Source: Vibrio nitrifigilis (GTDB taxonomy: Bacteria; Pseudomonadota; Gammaproteobacteria; Enterobacterales; Vibrionaceae). From it: 64,000 nt of DNA. Both the position numbers and the translations under genes were made by a program. Shown in pieces: positions 45,053 to 53,755 of the stretch (position 1 is its first letter; the number at the start of each line of letters is the position of its first letter). The DNA lies in NCBI RefSeq assembly GCF_015686695.1, contig NZ_JADPMR010000001.1, positions 496,001-560,000 on the forward strand, given 5' to 3'. The notes beneath the pieces are model-generated. The model was given only the letters and a program-made list of their open reading frames with translations. It was not told the origin of the DNA and searched no databases.

Positions 45053-45979
45053 ATGACGGGTATCCTTGATTCTGTGAATCAGCGTACGCAACTCGTCGGT
45101 CAAAACCGATTAGAATTATTAACGTTTCGCCTTAACGGTAAACAACGTTACGGGATTAACGTCTTTAAAGTAAAAGAAGTTCTCCAATGTCCCAAACTTA
45201 CCGCTATGCCTAACCTTCATCGTTTAGTTAAAGGGGTGGCTCATATTCGCGGACAAACCGTGTCTGTGATTGATATGAGTTTAGCAATAGGTGGTCGTCC
45301 AACGGCTGATGTTGCAAAGAGTTTTGTTGTTATTGCGGAATTTAACAGAACGATACAAGCGTTTCTTGTAAGCTCTGTTGAGCGTATTATAAATATGCGT
45401 TGGGAAGCGATACTACCGCCGCCAAATGGTGCGGGTAAATCAAACTACCTAACTGCGGTTACAAATATCGATAATGAACTCGTTGAAATTATTGATGTAG
45501 AAAAAATCTTGGCTGAAATTGCGCCCATTAATGAGAAGATGGACGAAAGCATTACTCAAGGCATTGCTGAAGCACAGCAAGAGCAAGATATTGTGCGCCG
45601 CATTTTGATTGCTGACGATTCGACGGTTGCACGTAAACAGGTGCAACGCGCTATTGAATCTATTGGTTTCGAGTGTATCCTTACCAAAGATGGCAAAGAT
45701 GCGTATGAAAAGCTTCTAGAAATGTCAGAACAAGGGAGCATTCATGACCAAATTGCTCTGGTGATTTCGGACATTGAAATGCCAGAAATGGATGGTTACA
45801 CATTGACTGCTGAAATTCGTCGTAATAACGATCTCAAAGATCTCTACGTTATCCTTCACTCCTCGTTGAGTGGCGTATTTAACCAAGCAATGGTTGAGCG
45901 GGTGGGAGCTAACTCCTTCATTGCGAAATTCAATCCCGATGAGCTTGGTAATGCGGTGAAATCCGCACTCATAAAATAA
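45053..45979 (+). CDS. cheV: Chemotaxis coupling protein CheV
   Basis: 308 residues: a CheW-like domain (LLTFRLNGKQRYGINVFKVKEVL, VKGVAHIRGQTVSVIDM) followed by a response-regulator receiver domain from about residue 180 (ILIADDSTVARKQ). The phosphoacceptor is Asp240 in LVISDIEMPEMDG. It links chemoreceptors to CheA and is tuned by phosphorylation. The pair cheV-cheR before flgB is standard in Vibrio. Confidence 0.95.
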   Translation: MTGILDSVNQRTQLVGQNRLELLTFRLNGKQRYGINVFKVKEVLQCPKLTAMPNLHRLVKGVAHIRGQTVSVIDMSLAIGGRPTADVAKSFVVIAEFNRTIQAFLVSSVERIINMRWEAILPPPNGAGKSNYLTAVTNIDNELVEIIDVEKILAEIAPINEKMDESITQGIAEAQQEQDIVRRILIADDSTVARKQVQRAIESIGFECILTKDGKDAYEKLLEMSEQGSIHDQIALVISDIEMPEMDGYTLTAEIRRNNDLKDLYVILHSSLSGVFNQAMVERVGANSFIAKFNPDELGNAVKSALIK

Positions 45980-45990
45980 AAGAGAAATGA

Positions 45991-46818
45991 ATGACTGCTA
46001 TAACTATAAGCGATCAAGAATATCGTGAATTTTGTCGATTCTTAGAATCCCAGTGCGGTATCGTACTGGGGGATAGCAAGCAATATTTGGTTCGTAGTCG
46101 ATTAAGCCCACTCGTTGCAAGGTTCAAATGTGGAACATTGTCTGATTTGTTACGTGACGTTGTTTCTGGGCGCAACCGTGATTTACGTGTCGCGGCTGTT
46201 GACGCTATGACCACCAACGAAACGTTATGGTTTCGCGACACTTATCCGTTTCAAGTTCTTGCTGATAAATTGTTACCAGAGATGGCGGCAAACAAACGAC
46301 CGATAAAAATTTGGTCGGCGGCAAGTTCGTCTGGTCAAGAACCTTATTCAATGGGAATGACCATTTTAGAGGTTCAGCAGAAGCGTCCAGGAATGTTACC
46401 TAACGTATCAATCACAGCGACAGATATATCTACGAGCATGCTCGATATGTGTAAGGCTGGTATTTACGACAACCTTGCATTAGGGCGTGGATTATCTCCA
46501 GAGCGTCGCCGTACTTTCTTTGAAGATGCCGGTGACGGTCGGATGAAAGTAAAAGATAACGTTAAGCGCCTCGTTAACTTTCGTCCCCAGAACTTGATGG
46601 AAAGTTATTCTCTGCTGGGCAAGTTCGATATTATCTTTTGTCGAAATGTTCTGATTTACTTTTCTGCTGATATGAAATCGAAAGTTCTTAATCAGATGGC
46701 AGGATGTTTGAATCCAGGTGGATATCTATTGCTTGGTGCATCTGAATCGTTGACTGGACTGACAGACCGTTTCGAAATGGTACGCTGTAACCCAGGTATC
46801 ATCTATAAATTAAAATAG
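45991..46818 (+). CDS. cheR: Chemotaxis methyltransferase CheR
   Basis: 275-residue SAM-dependent methylase of chemoreceptor glutamates. An N-terminal helical domain (DQEYREFCRFLESQCGIVLGDSKQYLVRSRL) precedes the SAM domain with KIWSAASSSGQEPYSMGM and FDIIFCRNVLIYF. It follows cheV after 11 bases and is closed by a strong terminator. Confidence 0.96.
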   Translation: MTAITISDQEYREFCRFLESQCGIVLGDSKQYLVRSRLSPLVARFKCGTLSDLLRDVVSGRNRDLRVAAVDAMTTNETLWFRDTYPFQVLADKLLPEMAANKRPIKIWSAASSSGQEPYSMGMTILEVQQKRPGMLPNVSITATDISTSMLDMCKAGIYDNLALGRGLSPERRRTFFEDAGDGRMKVKDNVKRLVNFRPQNLMESYSLLGKFDIIFCRNVLIYFSADMKSKVLNQMAGCLNPGGYLLLGASESLTGLTDRFEMVRCNPGIIYKLK

Positions 46819-46840
46819 CGACAATGTTTGATTTACTGAT

Positions 46841-46874
46841 AAACCTCGGCACTAGTGCCGAGGTTTTTTTTATT
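46841..46874 (+). terminator. Terminator after cheR
   Basis: A perfect 12-bp stem (46841-46852 with 46855-46866) with a very small loop and eight T isolates cheVR from flgB. Confidence 0.88.
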
Positions 46875-46968
46875 TTATTCTCTTCTACTCTAACCTAGCG
46901 ATAGGTATCAATTCTGTTCTTTTTGGTATATACATTAGAGTGACATTCTAAAACTACCTAAGTGAAAC

Positions 46969-46986
46969 ATGGCGTGCTATTTGCAC
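46969..46986 (+). promoter_or_regulatory. Upstream sigma54-type element before flgB
   Basis: TGGCG and TTGC elements have GG (46971-46972) and GC (46983-46984) ten bases apart, the -24/-12 geometry. It lies 73 bases before a second, better placed element. Confidence 0.5.
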
Positions 46987-47041
46987 TCTGTGAACAATAT
47001 CGAACCTGGCGCAATCCATTTTCAATGATGAGTTATGAAAG

Positions 47042-47059
47042 TTGGTATGCTAATTGCAG
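47042..47059 (+). promoter_or_regulatory. Sigma54-type promoter of flgB
   Basis: TTGGTATGCTAATTGCAG holds GG (47044-47045) and GC (47056-47057) with correct spacing. Transcription would start near 47069, 34 bases before flgB. Confidence 0.7.
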
Positions 47060-47102
47060 TTATTCATGCAGTACGGTCAGTTCTGAATTAAAGAGGCAAA
47101 AC

Positions 47103-47498
47103 ATGGCTATTTCTTTTGATAAAGCTCTAGGGATACACCAATACACAGTTGGTCTACGTGAGCACAATGCAGAGTTGATTGCAACGAACATTGCTCAAGC
47201 GGATACCCCTGGATTTAAAGCAAAAGGGATGGACTTTCAAAAGGCATTGCAGGCGGCAACATCGGGGGCAAGTGTTAGTCTCGATCGAACCAATAGTCGG
47301 CATATTCCTGCCTCTAGCTCGATGTCAGGTGAAGTGGAATATCGTATTCCTACTCAGCCAGATACGGGCGACGGTAACACAGTTGATGTCGATTTGGAGC
47401 GTAACTTGTTTATGCAAAACCAATTACGTCATCAGGCGGCACTAGATTTCCTAGGCGGCAAGTTTAAAGGCTTAACAAAAGCAATTAAAGGGGAGTAG
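47103..47498 (+). CDS. flgB: Flagellar proximal rod protein FlgB
   Basis: 131-residue rod subunit. The ATG at 47103 (MAISFDKALGIHQYTVGL) is the conserved start; the open frame upstream to 46962 runs through the promoters. The rod/hook N-terminal motif is here in the form LIATNIAQADTPGFKAKGMDFQKAL. First gene of the flgBCDE unit. Confidence 0.95.
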   Translation: MAISFDKALGIHQYTVGLREHNAELIATNIAQADTPGFKAKGMDFQKALQAATSGASVSLDRTNSRHIPASSSMSGEVEYRIPTQPDTGDGNTVDVDLERNLFMQNQLRHQAALDFLGGKFKGLTKAIKGE

Positions 47499-47502
47499 TT
47501 AG

Positions 47503-47919
47503 ATGGGCTTATTTAATGTATTCAATGTAACTGGTTCTGCCATGAGTGCTGAATCTGTTCGTCTAAATACCACTTCAAGTAACTTAGCTAATGCGGATAG
47601 TGTTAGTAGTTCTGCAAAGGACACTTACAAAGCCCGCCATGCTGTGTTCGGTGCTGAGTTAAACAAAGCGCGTTACCGTAATGATCCGAATGTACCTGTG
47701 AAGGTGCTTGGCATCGTTGAGAGCAACAAGCCTCTCGTTGCTGAGTATAATCCGGATCATCCACTTGCGAACGCTGATGGTTATATTTACAAACCAAATG
47801 TGAACGTAATGGAAGAAATGGCCAATATGATTTCTGCTTCTCGTGCATACCAAACCAATGTGCAAGTAGCAGATGCGAGTAAACAGATGCTGCTGCGTAC
47901 GCTGCAGATGGGTCAATAA
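47503..47919 (+). CDS. flgC: Flagellar proximal rod protein FlgC
   Basis: 138-residue rod subunit with the N-terminal axial-protein motif (ESVRLNTTSSNLANADSV) and the C-terminal heptad-rich end (NVMEEMANMISASRAYQTNVQVADASKQMLLRTLQ). It starts four bases after flgB with GGGGAG upstream. Confidence 0.96.
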   Translation: MGLFNVFNVTGSAMSAESVRLNTTSSNLANADSVSSSAKDTYKARHAVFGAELNKARYRNDPNVPVKVLGIVESNKPLVAEYNPDHPLANADGYIYKPNVNVMEEMANMISASRAYQTNVQVADASKQMLLRTLQMGQ

Positions 47920-47936
47920 GGATAAGGAGTTAGCGT

Positions 47937-48644
47937 ATGGCCGGAGTCAATAACGTTGGTCAAAGCGGCTTGTCCTATGTTGATCAGCTTAAAAATCTAC
48001 AAGAGAACAAGAAGCCTGATGAAACAACAGGTAAGAAAGACCTTAAACAGGAAGATTTCTTATCTTTGCTTACCAAGCAATTGTCTCAGCAAGATCCTTT
48101 TAAGCCGGTTAGCAATGACCAGATGATTGCCCAGATGGCTTCGTTTGCGACCGTCGATGGTATCGGGAAAATGAACAAACAGTTCGAAAGCCTGAACTCA
48201 TCTATGACCTCAAATCAGGCCTTGCAAGCATCGTCTCTGGTCGGTCGAGACGTCTTAGTTCCTGGCGCTGCCGGAATTAAGAAAGATGGCGCAGGTATGG
48301 CAGCTATGGTGAAAGTACCAAAATCTGTCGATAACCTGATGGTTCGTATTGAAGATTCACACGGTCAATTAGTTCGTACCTTTGATGCAGGAGCGAAACC
48401 TTCGGGCGATTCTCGTATCGAATGGGACGGCAAAGACCAGAACGGTAATCCATTGCCGGCCGGAAAATACAAAGTTAAAGCTGCAGGCCTCATTGATGGC
48501 GCAAGCAAAGACTTCAGTGTTTCCACATACGCCAATGTAAATAGCGTATTACTCGGCAAAGGTAATGGTAATGTACTGCTCAATCTGGCTGGTTTTGATT
48601 CACCAGTTCGACTTGCTGAAGTACTGGAAGTTGGTAAAGCGTAA
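47937..48644 (+). CDS. flgD: Flagellar hook cap protein FlgD
   Basis: 235-residue scaffold that caps the growing hook. The conserved N-terminal export/cap motif is QEDFLSLLTKQLSQQDPFKPVSNDQMIAQMASF; the C-terminal part has Tudor/FNIII-like beta domains (DSRIEWDGKDQNGNPLPAGKYKV). It lies between flgC and flgE. Confidence 0.96.
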   Translation: MAGVNNVGQSGLSYVDQLKNLQENKKPDETTGKKDLKQEDFLSLLTKQLSQQDPFKPVSNDQMIAQMASFATVDGIGKMNKQFESLNSSMTSNQALQASSLVGRDVLVPGAAGIKKDGAGMAAMVKVPKSVDNLMVRIEDSHGQLVRTFDAGAKPSGDSRIEWDGKDQNGNPLPAGKYKVKAAGLIDGASKDFSVSTYANVNSVLLGKGNGNVLLNLAGFDSPVRLAEVLEVGKA

Positions 48645-48674
48645 TTAAGCGCTAGCCAGATAGGAGAATTTGGA

Positions 48675-49982
48675 ATGGCAAGCTATGTCTCTCTTAGCGG
48701 TTTATCCGCAGCTCAGTTGGATTTGAATACCACGAGTAACAACATCGCGAACGCAAACACTTACGGCTTTAAAGAGTCTCGTGCCGAGTTCGGTGATGTG
48801 TATTCAAACTCACTGTTCACTAACGCGAAAACAACCCCTGGTGGTGGTGTTCAAGCGCAAAAAGTATCACAACAATTTCATGAGGGGTCGAGTATTTATA
48901 CCAACAACCCTATGGATTTGCGTGTTGCTGGTACTGGCTTCTTTGCCGTAGCGAAAGATCGTATGACGCCACAGCAAAATGAGCTAACGCGTAACGGCGC
49001 ATTTCACCTCGATAAGAATGACTACATGGTCAATGCTAACGATGAGTCACTGCTTGGCTATAATGTGGATCCTGAAACGGGTCAAGTGCTCTCTTACGAG
49101 CCTCAACCTCTTAAGATCCCGGCAGAGTTTGGTAAGCCAAAACAGACCGCGAATATTACTATTGGCGCTAACTTGCCTGCTAACGGTAAGTTAAAGGATC
49201 CAACTTTGTTTGATTATAGTGATCCAGAGACGTACAACCGTTCAACGTCTTCTACCATCTATGACTCGATGGGACAGTCGTATAAATTGACCACGTATTA
49301 TTTGAAAGATCAGACTCAAGCAAATACATGGCAGGTTTACTACACCATGACAGATAAAGAGGGTGAAAAGCCTATCAATATCACAGGTGGTGATGCTGTG
49401 GCAGGAAGTGGCCAAGTTGGTCACACTCTGAAATTTAATAACGATGGTACTTTAGCCAGTGTAAACAATGGTCAACCGATCTTGTCTCAACAGCTAGGTT
49501 CAGGAACGCCACCTGTTGATCTTAACGGAGCCGATCCGACTCAAACATTGTCATTTGATTTGCAGTCGGCAACGCAGTTTGCTGCTCCATTTGAACTCAC
49601 TAAGTTTGATGAAGATGGCGCGACCACGGGCTTCTTAACCAAGATTGATTTTGATGAAAATGGTAGTGTACTTGGGACTTATTCAAATGGTGAGAACGTG
49701 ACTCTTGGTCGTGTGGCACTGGTTCGTGTACCTAACGAACAAGGTTTGGATAAGAAGAGCGGTACGCAATGGGATTCTACTCAGTTCTCAGGTGATAAAA
49801 TTTGGGGCGAGTCGAACAAAGGTTCATTTGGTGCTATTAAAAACGGTACCCTTGAACAATCAAATATCGACATGACCCAAGAGTTGGTGGATTTAATCTC
49901 AGCTCAGCGTAACTTCCAAGCGAACTCTCGTGCGCTAGAAGTACATAACCAGCTACAACAAAATATCCTCCAGATTCGTTAA
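48675..49982 (+). CDS. flgE: Flagellar hook protein FlgE
   Basis: 435-residue hook subunit. The N-terminal rod motif (LDLNTTSNNIANANTYGFKESRAEF) and C-terminal FlgE/F/G motif (ALEVHNQLQQNILQIR after QELVDLISAQRNFQANSRA) frame a variable surface domain. Last gene before a strong terminator; the following flgF has its own promoter. Confidence 0.96.
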   Translation: MASYVSLSGLSAAQLDLNTTSNNIANANTYGFKESRAEFGDVYSNSLFTNAKTTPGGGVQAQKVSQQFHEGSSIYTNNPMDLRVAGTGFFAVAKDRMTPQQNELTRNGAFHLDKNDYMVNANDESLLGYNVDPETGQVLSYEPQPLKIPAEFGKPKQTANITIGANLPANGKLKDPTLFDYSDPETYNRSTSSTIYDSMGQSYKLTTYYLKDQTQANTWQVYYTMTDKEGEKPINITGGDAVAGSGQVGHTLKFNNDGTLASVNNGQPILSQQLGSGTPPVDLNGADPTQTLSFDLQSATQFAAPFELTKFDEDGATTGFLTKIDFDENGSVLGTYSNGENVTLGRVALVRVPNEQGLDKKSGTQWDSTQFSGDKIWGESNKGSFGAIKNGTLEQSNIDMTQELVDLISAQRNFQANSRALEVHNQLQQNILQIR

Positions 49983-49993
49983 GGATCGGGTGG

Positions 49994-50030
49994 CAGAGTC
50001 AGCGGCAATCGCTGGCTCTGTTTGTTTGCC
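49994..50030 (+). terminator. Terminator after flgE
   Basis: An 11-bp stem (49994-50004 with 50010-50020, one T-G pair) with a five-base loop and T-rich tail divides the rod/hook genes into two transcription units. Confidence 0.8.
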
Positions 50031-50112
50031 TCCTTGCCGTTTATTGTCATACCTTCCGATATATTTTCTCTGCAAATAAAGCTAATAAATTGATTTAAAT
50101 AGCAATTTTAAA

Positions 50113-50130
50113 TTGGCACGCCTATTGCTT
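50113..50130 (+). promoter_or_regulatory. Sigma54-type promoter of flgF
   Basis: TTGGCACGCCTATTGCTT is an almost ideal -24/-12 promoter (GG 50115-50116, GC 50127-50128), 36 bases before flgF. Confidence 0.88.
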
Positions 50131-50165
50131 TATATAATCACAAGACGTGTTTATTGGAGCGAATT

Positions 50166-50915
50166 ATGGACCGCGCACTGTATCTTGCCATGAGTGGCGC
50201 TAAACAAAATATGCAAGCCATGCAGCTACGAGCCAACAACTTGGCCAACGTGAGTACAACTGGCTTTCGCGCTGACTTAGAGCAAGCTCGGTCTATGCAG
50301 GCTTATGGTGAAGGTTTACCGAGTCGCGTATTCAGTATGACAGAACGACCAGGAAACGATTTCAAACAAGGCAGCGTGATTACTACAGGCCGGGATTTGG
50401 ATATTACGATTCAGGGTCAGGGTTGGATCTCTGTGGTTGATAAAACCGGTAAAGAGGGATTAACACGTAACGGTAATTTGCGTATTGATCAAACGGGTCT
50501 GTTACTAAACGGCAATGGTTATCCAGTGCTGGGAGAAACAGGCGCACCGATCACACTACCTGTACCATTGAGTAAGATTGAGATTGGCAACGATGGAACA
50601 ATTTCAGTACGACCTCAAGGGGCTCCACCGGATGCGATGGAAGTGGTTGACCGTATTAAATTGGTTAAGCCGAATGATCGTTCCTTATTTAAAGATGTGA
50701 ATGGCCTATTTCGCGCGAAAGATCCAAATGCCACTTATAATGCGGATGCAAGTGTGAAAGTTCTAACGGGAGCGTTAGAGGGCAGTAACGTTAATGCGGT
50801 TGGTGAAATGACCAACCTAATCGATTTACAGCGTCGTTTTGAAATGCAAGTAAAAATGATGCGCACGGCAGAAGATAACGACAAGACGTCCGATTCGCTG
50901 CTCCGTATGAGTTAG
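50166..50915 (+). CDS. flgF: Flagellar proximal rod protein FlgF
   Basis: 249-residue rod subunit. The ATG at 50166 (MDRALYLAMSGAKQNMQAM) follows GGAG; the TTG at 50154 is not conserved. It has the axial motif LRANNLANVSTTGFRADLEQAR and the C-terminal MTNLIDLQRRFEMQVKMM. First gene of the flgFGHIJ unit. Confidence 0.95.
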   Translation: MDRALYLAMSGAKQNMQAMQLRANNLANVSTTGFRADLEQARSMQAYGEGLPSRVFSMTERPGNDFKQGSVITTGRDLDITIQGQGWISVVDKTGKEGLTRNGNLRIDQTGLLLNGNGYPVLGETGAPITLPVPLSKIEIGNDGTISVRPQGAPPDAMEVVDRIKLVKPNDRSLFKDVNGLFRAKDPNATYNADASVKVLTGALEGSNVNAVGEMTNLIDLQRRFEMQVKMMRTAEDNDKTSDSLLRMS

Positions 50916-50936
50916 TGAGAGTCACGGGAGTTAAGT

Positions 50937-51725
50937 ATGCAACCAGCACTATGGGTCAGTAAGACCGGCTTAGACGCTCAGCAAACCAATATTGCGACGA
51001 TATCGAACAACCTTGCCAACGCCTCAACCGTTGGCTTTAAAAAGAGTCGTGCGGTTTTTGAGGATCTGTTTTACCAAAACATTAACCAACCTGGCGGTCA
51101 AACATCGCAAAATACAGAGGCACCAAGTGGCCTGATGTTAGGCGCCGGTTCAAAAGTGGTAGCAACTCAAAAAGTACATACCAATGGTAATGCTCAGACT
51201 ACATCTAACGCATTAGATATGATGATTGAAGGTGATGGTTTCTTCCAGATTCTAATGCCAGACGGCAACATTGGTTATACCCGTAATGGTCAGTTTACTC
51301 TAAATGACGAAGGCACCATCGTAACGTCAGGTAGTGGTTACCCATTACAGCCCCAAATTGTGGTGCCACAAAACGCTATTTCAATCACGATTGGTAACGA
51401 TGGTGAAGTATCGGCACGTATCCGTGGCCAACAGAATAACCAAGTGTTAGGGCAAATTACGACCACTGATTTTATTAACCCTGGTGGTTTAGAGCCCATT
51501 GGTCAAAACCTTTACTTACCAACGGGCGCAAGTGGTGATCCACAAGAAGGGGTTCCGGGACTAGATGGTATGGGGAATATTCGACAAAACATGTTGGAAA
51601 GCTCTAACGTTAACGTCACTGAAGAACTCGTAAACATGATTGAAGCTCAGCGTGTCTATGAAATGAACTCTAAAGTGATCTCTGCCGTGGATAAAATGAT
51701 GAGCTACGTGAATCAGCAGCTTTAA
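50937..51725 (+). CDS. flgG: Flagellar distal rod protein FlgG
   Basis: 262-residue distal rod subunit, the length usual for the family. It begins MQPALWVSKTGLDAQQTNIATISNNLANASTVGFKKSRAVFEDL and ends with ELVNMIEAQRVYEMNSKVISAVDKMMSYVNQQL, both nearly invariant in FlgG. Confidence 0.97.
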   Translation: MQPALWVSKTGLDAQQTNIATISNNLANASTVGFKKSRAVFEDLFYQNINQPGGQTSQNTEAPSGLMLGAGSKVVATQKVHTNGNAQTTSNALDMMIEGDGFFQILMPDGNIGYTRNGQFTLNDEGTIVTSGSGYPLQPQIVVPQNAISITIGNDGEVSARIRGQQNNQVLGQITTTDFINPGGLEPIGQNLYLPTGASGDPQEGVPGLDGMGNIRQNMLESSNVNVTEELVNMIEAQRVYEMNSKVISAVDKMMSYVNQQL

Positions 51726-51785
51726 GTTTTTGGTTAAATTGATGTTGAGTTGATTAATATCAGCGTTAAGAGTGAGAGATACGGG

Positions 51786-52574
51786 ATGAAGAAGTTAACA
51801 AGCCTATCATGTTTGGTGGTGTTGCTGTCGGGATGTAGTAACTTTCTGCAACAGAATACGCCAACTGAACAAACACCTACAGTGGTCGATGCTGTTGAAG
51901 GGAATACTTCTGCAAATAATTCATCGAAGGGTCTGGATGGATTGGTCGATACGCTGCGGCAAAGAACCGATCCCGTGCAAGATGATCCGGCATGGGCACC
52001 AGTGCGTCCGAAACAGCAACCCGAACATTATGCAGCAGAAACCGGCTCTTTGTTTAATCCTGATGGAGAACGTGGATTATACGATGATTCAAAACCGCAT
52101 GGTTTAGGTGACATCATTACTGTTAATCTCAATGAAAGCACTAAAGCGGCCAAAAGTGCAGATGCTGACCTATCGAAAAATAATGATGCTTCAATGGATC
52201 CACTGAGCGTCGGTGGGCAGGAGTTGAAGATGGGTAATTATAACTTCTCATATGCGCTGAAAAACGATAACAAATTCTCTGGTAGCTCTGCGGCAAACCA
52301 GAGTAATAGCATCAGTGGTTCGATTTCTGTTCAAGTTGTTGACGTTCTGGCGAATGGCAATTTAGTTATCCGCGGTGAAAAATGGATGACATTGAACACG
52401 GGTGATGAATATGTACGGCTAAGTGGTACGGTCCGACCAGATGATATTGCCAACGATAACACCATTGATTCTACAAGAATTGCGAATGCTCGAATTCAAT
52501 ATTCTGGTACTGGTAACCAACAAGATATGCAGGAACCTGGATTTTTGGCACGATTTTTTAATGTCTCCCTATAG
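51786..52574 (+). CDS. flgH: Flagellar L-ring protein FlgH
   Basis: 262-residue outer-membrane lipoprotein of the L ring. The ATG at 51786 gives a lipobox LLSGC (CLVVLLSGCSNF). Family segments include GSLFNPDGERGLYDDSKPHGLGDIITV and the C-terminal VRLSGTVRPDDIANDNTIDSTRIANARIQY. A hairpin with a T run follows before flgI. Confidence 0.96.
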   Translation: MKKLTSLSCLVVLLSGCSNFLQQNTPTEQTPTVVDAVEGNTSANNSSKGLDGLVDTLRQRTDPVQDDPAWAPVRPKQQPEHYAAETGSLFNPDGERGLYDDSKPHGLGDIITVNLNESTKAAKSADADLSKNNDASMDPLSVGGQELKMGNYNFSYALKNDNKFSGSSAANQSNSISGSISVQVVDVLANGNLVIRGEKWMTLNTGDEYVRLSGTVRPDDIANDNTIDSTRIANARIQYSGTGNQQDMQEPGFLARFFNVSL

Positions 52575-52613
52575 ACAAGATCTCGACGTCGAAGATTTGA
52601 CAGTATAATGATG

Positions 52614-52646
52614 AAAATGAGGTCTATATGGCCTCATTTTTTTTAT
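52614..52646 (+). terminator. Terminator-like hairpin between flgH and flgI
   Basis: A perfect 9-bp stem AAAATGAGG / CCTCATTTT (52614-52622 with 52632-52640) is followed by further T, 19 bases before the flgI start. It sits inside an operon, so it may act as a partial terminator. Confidence 0.65.
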
Positions 52647-52658
52647 AAGGGTTATCCA

Positions 52659-53744
52659 ATGAAAAAGCTCACCTTCGTGATATTAATGTTCGTTGTTGCA
52701 AGCGTTCAAGCCGCTCGCATCAAGGATGTAGCTCAGGTTGCGGGCGTGCGTAGTAACCAGCTAGTTGGCTATGGTCTTGTGACCGGTCTGCCAGGTACTG
52801 GAGAATCGACACCATTTACCGACCAAAGCTTTAATACCATGCTGCAGAAGTTCGGCATTCAATTGCCGGAGGGTACTAGCCCTAAAACCAAAAACGTTGC
52901 CGCTGTGATGGTAACCGCTGAATTGCCAGCGTTTTCGAAGCCCGGTCAAGAAGTGGATGTCACGGTATCATCGATTGGTTCTGCTAAGAGTCTGCGGGGC
53001 GGTACTTTAATGCAAACGATGCTTAAAGGTCTTGATGGCAAGGTGTATGCAGTCGCTCAGGGTAACTTAGTTGTCAGTGGCTTCAGTGCTACTGGTGCTG
53101 ACGGTTCTAAACTGGTTGGCAATACGCCGACGGTAGGTATGATTTCTAGTGGCGCAACGGTTGAACGTGAAATACCTAGTCCATTTAGCCGCGGTGATTA
53201 CATCACTTTTAATTTATTCCAATCAGACTTTACAACCGCACAACGTCTTGCTGATGCGGTGAATAATTTCTTAGGGCCTAATATGGCCTCTCCAGTAGAT
53301 GCCACATCGATTAAGGTCAGAGCGCCGAGAGATGTCAGCCAACGAGTTGCTTTTCTATCTACTATTGAAAACCTAGAGTTTAATCCAGCAGATGGTGCTG
53401 CGAAAATTATCGTAAACTCTCGTACCGGTACCATTGTTGTCGGTGAACATGTTCGTCTTAAACCAGCTGCGGTCACTCATGGTGGTATGACTGTCGCTAT
53501 TAAGGAAAATCTTAATGTGAGTCAACCTAATGGATTTTCTGGTGGTCAGACTGCTGTTGTCCCCGATTCTGATATTGAAGTATCAGAGAAGAAAGGCAAG
53601 ATGTTTAAATTCCAAACAGGGACGACATTGGATGATCTTGTGAGAGCCGTCAATGAAGTTGGGGCGGCACCTTCTGACTTAATGGCCATTCTCCAAGCAT
53701 TAAAACAAGCTGGAGCTATTGAAGGCCAATTGATCATTATCTAG
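52659..53744 (+). CDS. flgI: Flagellar P-ring protein FlgI
   Basis: 361-residue periplasmic P-ring subunit, folded with help of FlgA. The ATG at 52659 gives a clean signal peptide (MKKLTFVILMFVVASVQA) and the mature start ARIKDVAQVAGVRSNQLVGYGLVTGLPGTG. The longer frame from 52608 runs through the hairpin before the gene. AAGGG lies 8 bases upstream. Confidence 0.96.
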   Translation: MKKLTFVILMFVVASVQAARIKDVAQVAGVRSNQLVGYGLVTGLPGTGESTPFTDQSFNTMLQKFGIQLPEGTSPKTKNVAAVMVTAELPAFSKPGQEVDVTVSSIGSAKSLRGGTLMQTMLKGLDGKVYAVAQGNLVVSGFSATGADGSKLVGNTPTVGMISSGATVEREIPSPFSRGDYITFNLFQSDFTTAQRLADAVNNFLGPNMASPVDATSIKVRAPRDVSQRVAFLSTIENLEFNPADGAAKIIVNSRTGTIVVGEHVRLKPAAVTHGGMTVAIKENLNVSQPNGFSGGQTAVVPDSDIEVSEKKGKMFKFQTGTTLDDLVRAVNEVGAAPSDLMAILQALKQAGAIEGQLIII

Positions 53745-53755
53745 GGAGCAGTGGC

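Noticed and set aside
52597..52609. TTGACA and TATAAT close together before flgI as a sigma70 promoter.
   Set aside because: They are separated by a single base, so they cannot form one promoter, and neither has a partner at the right distance.
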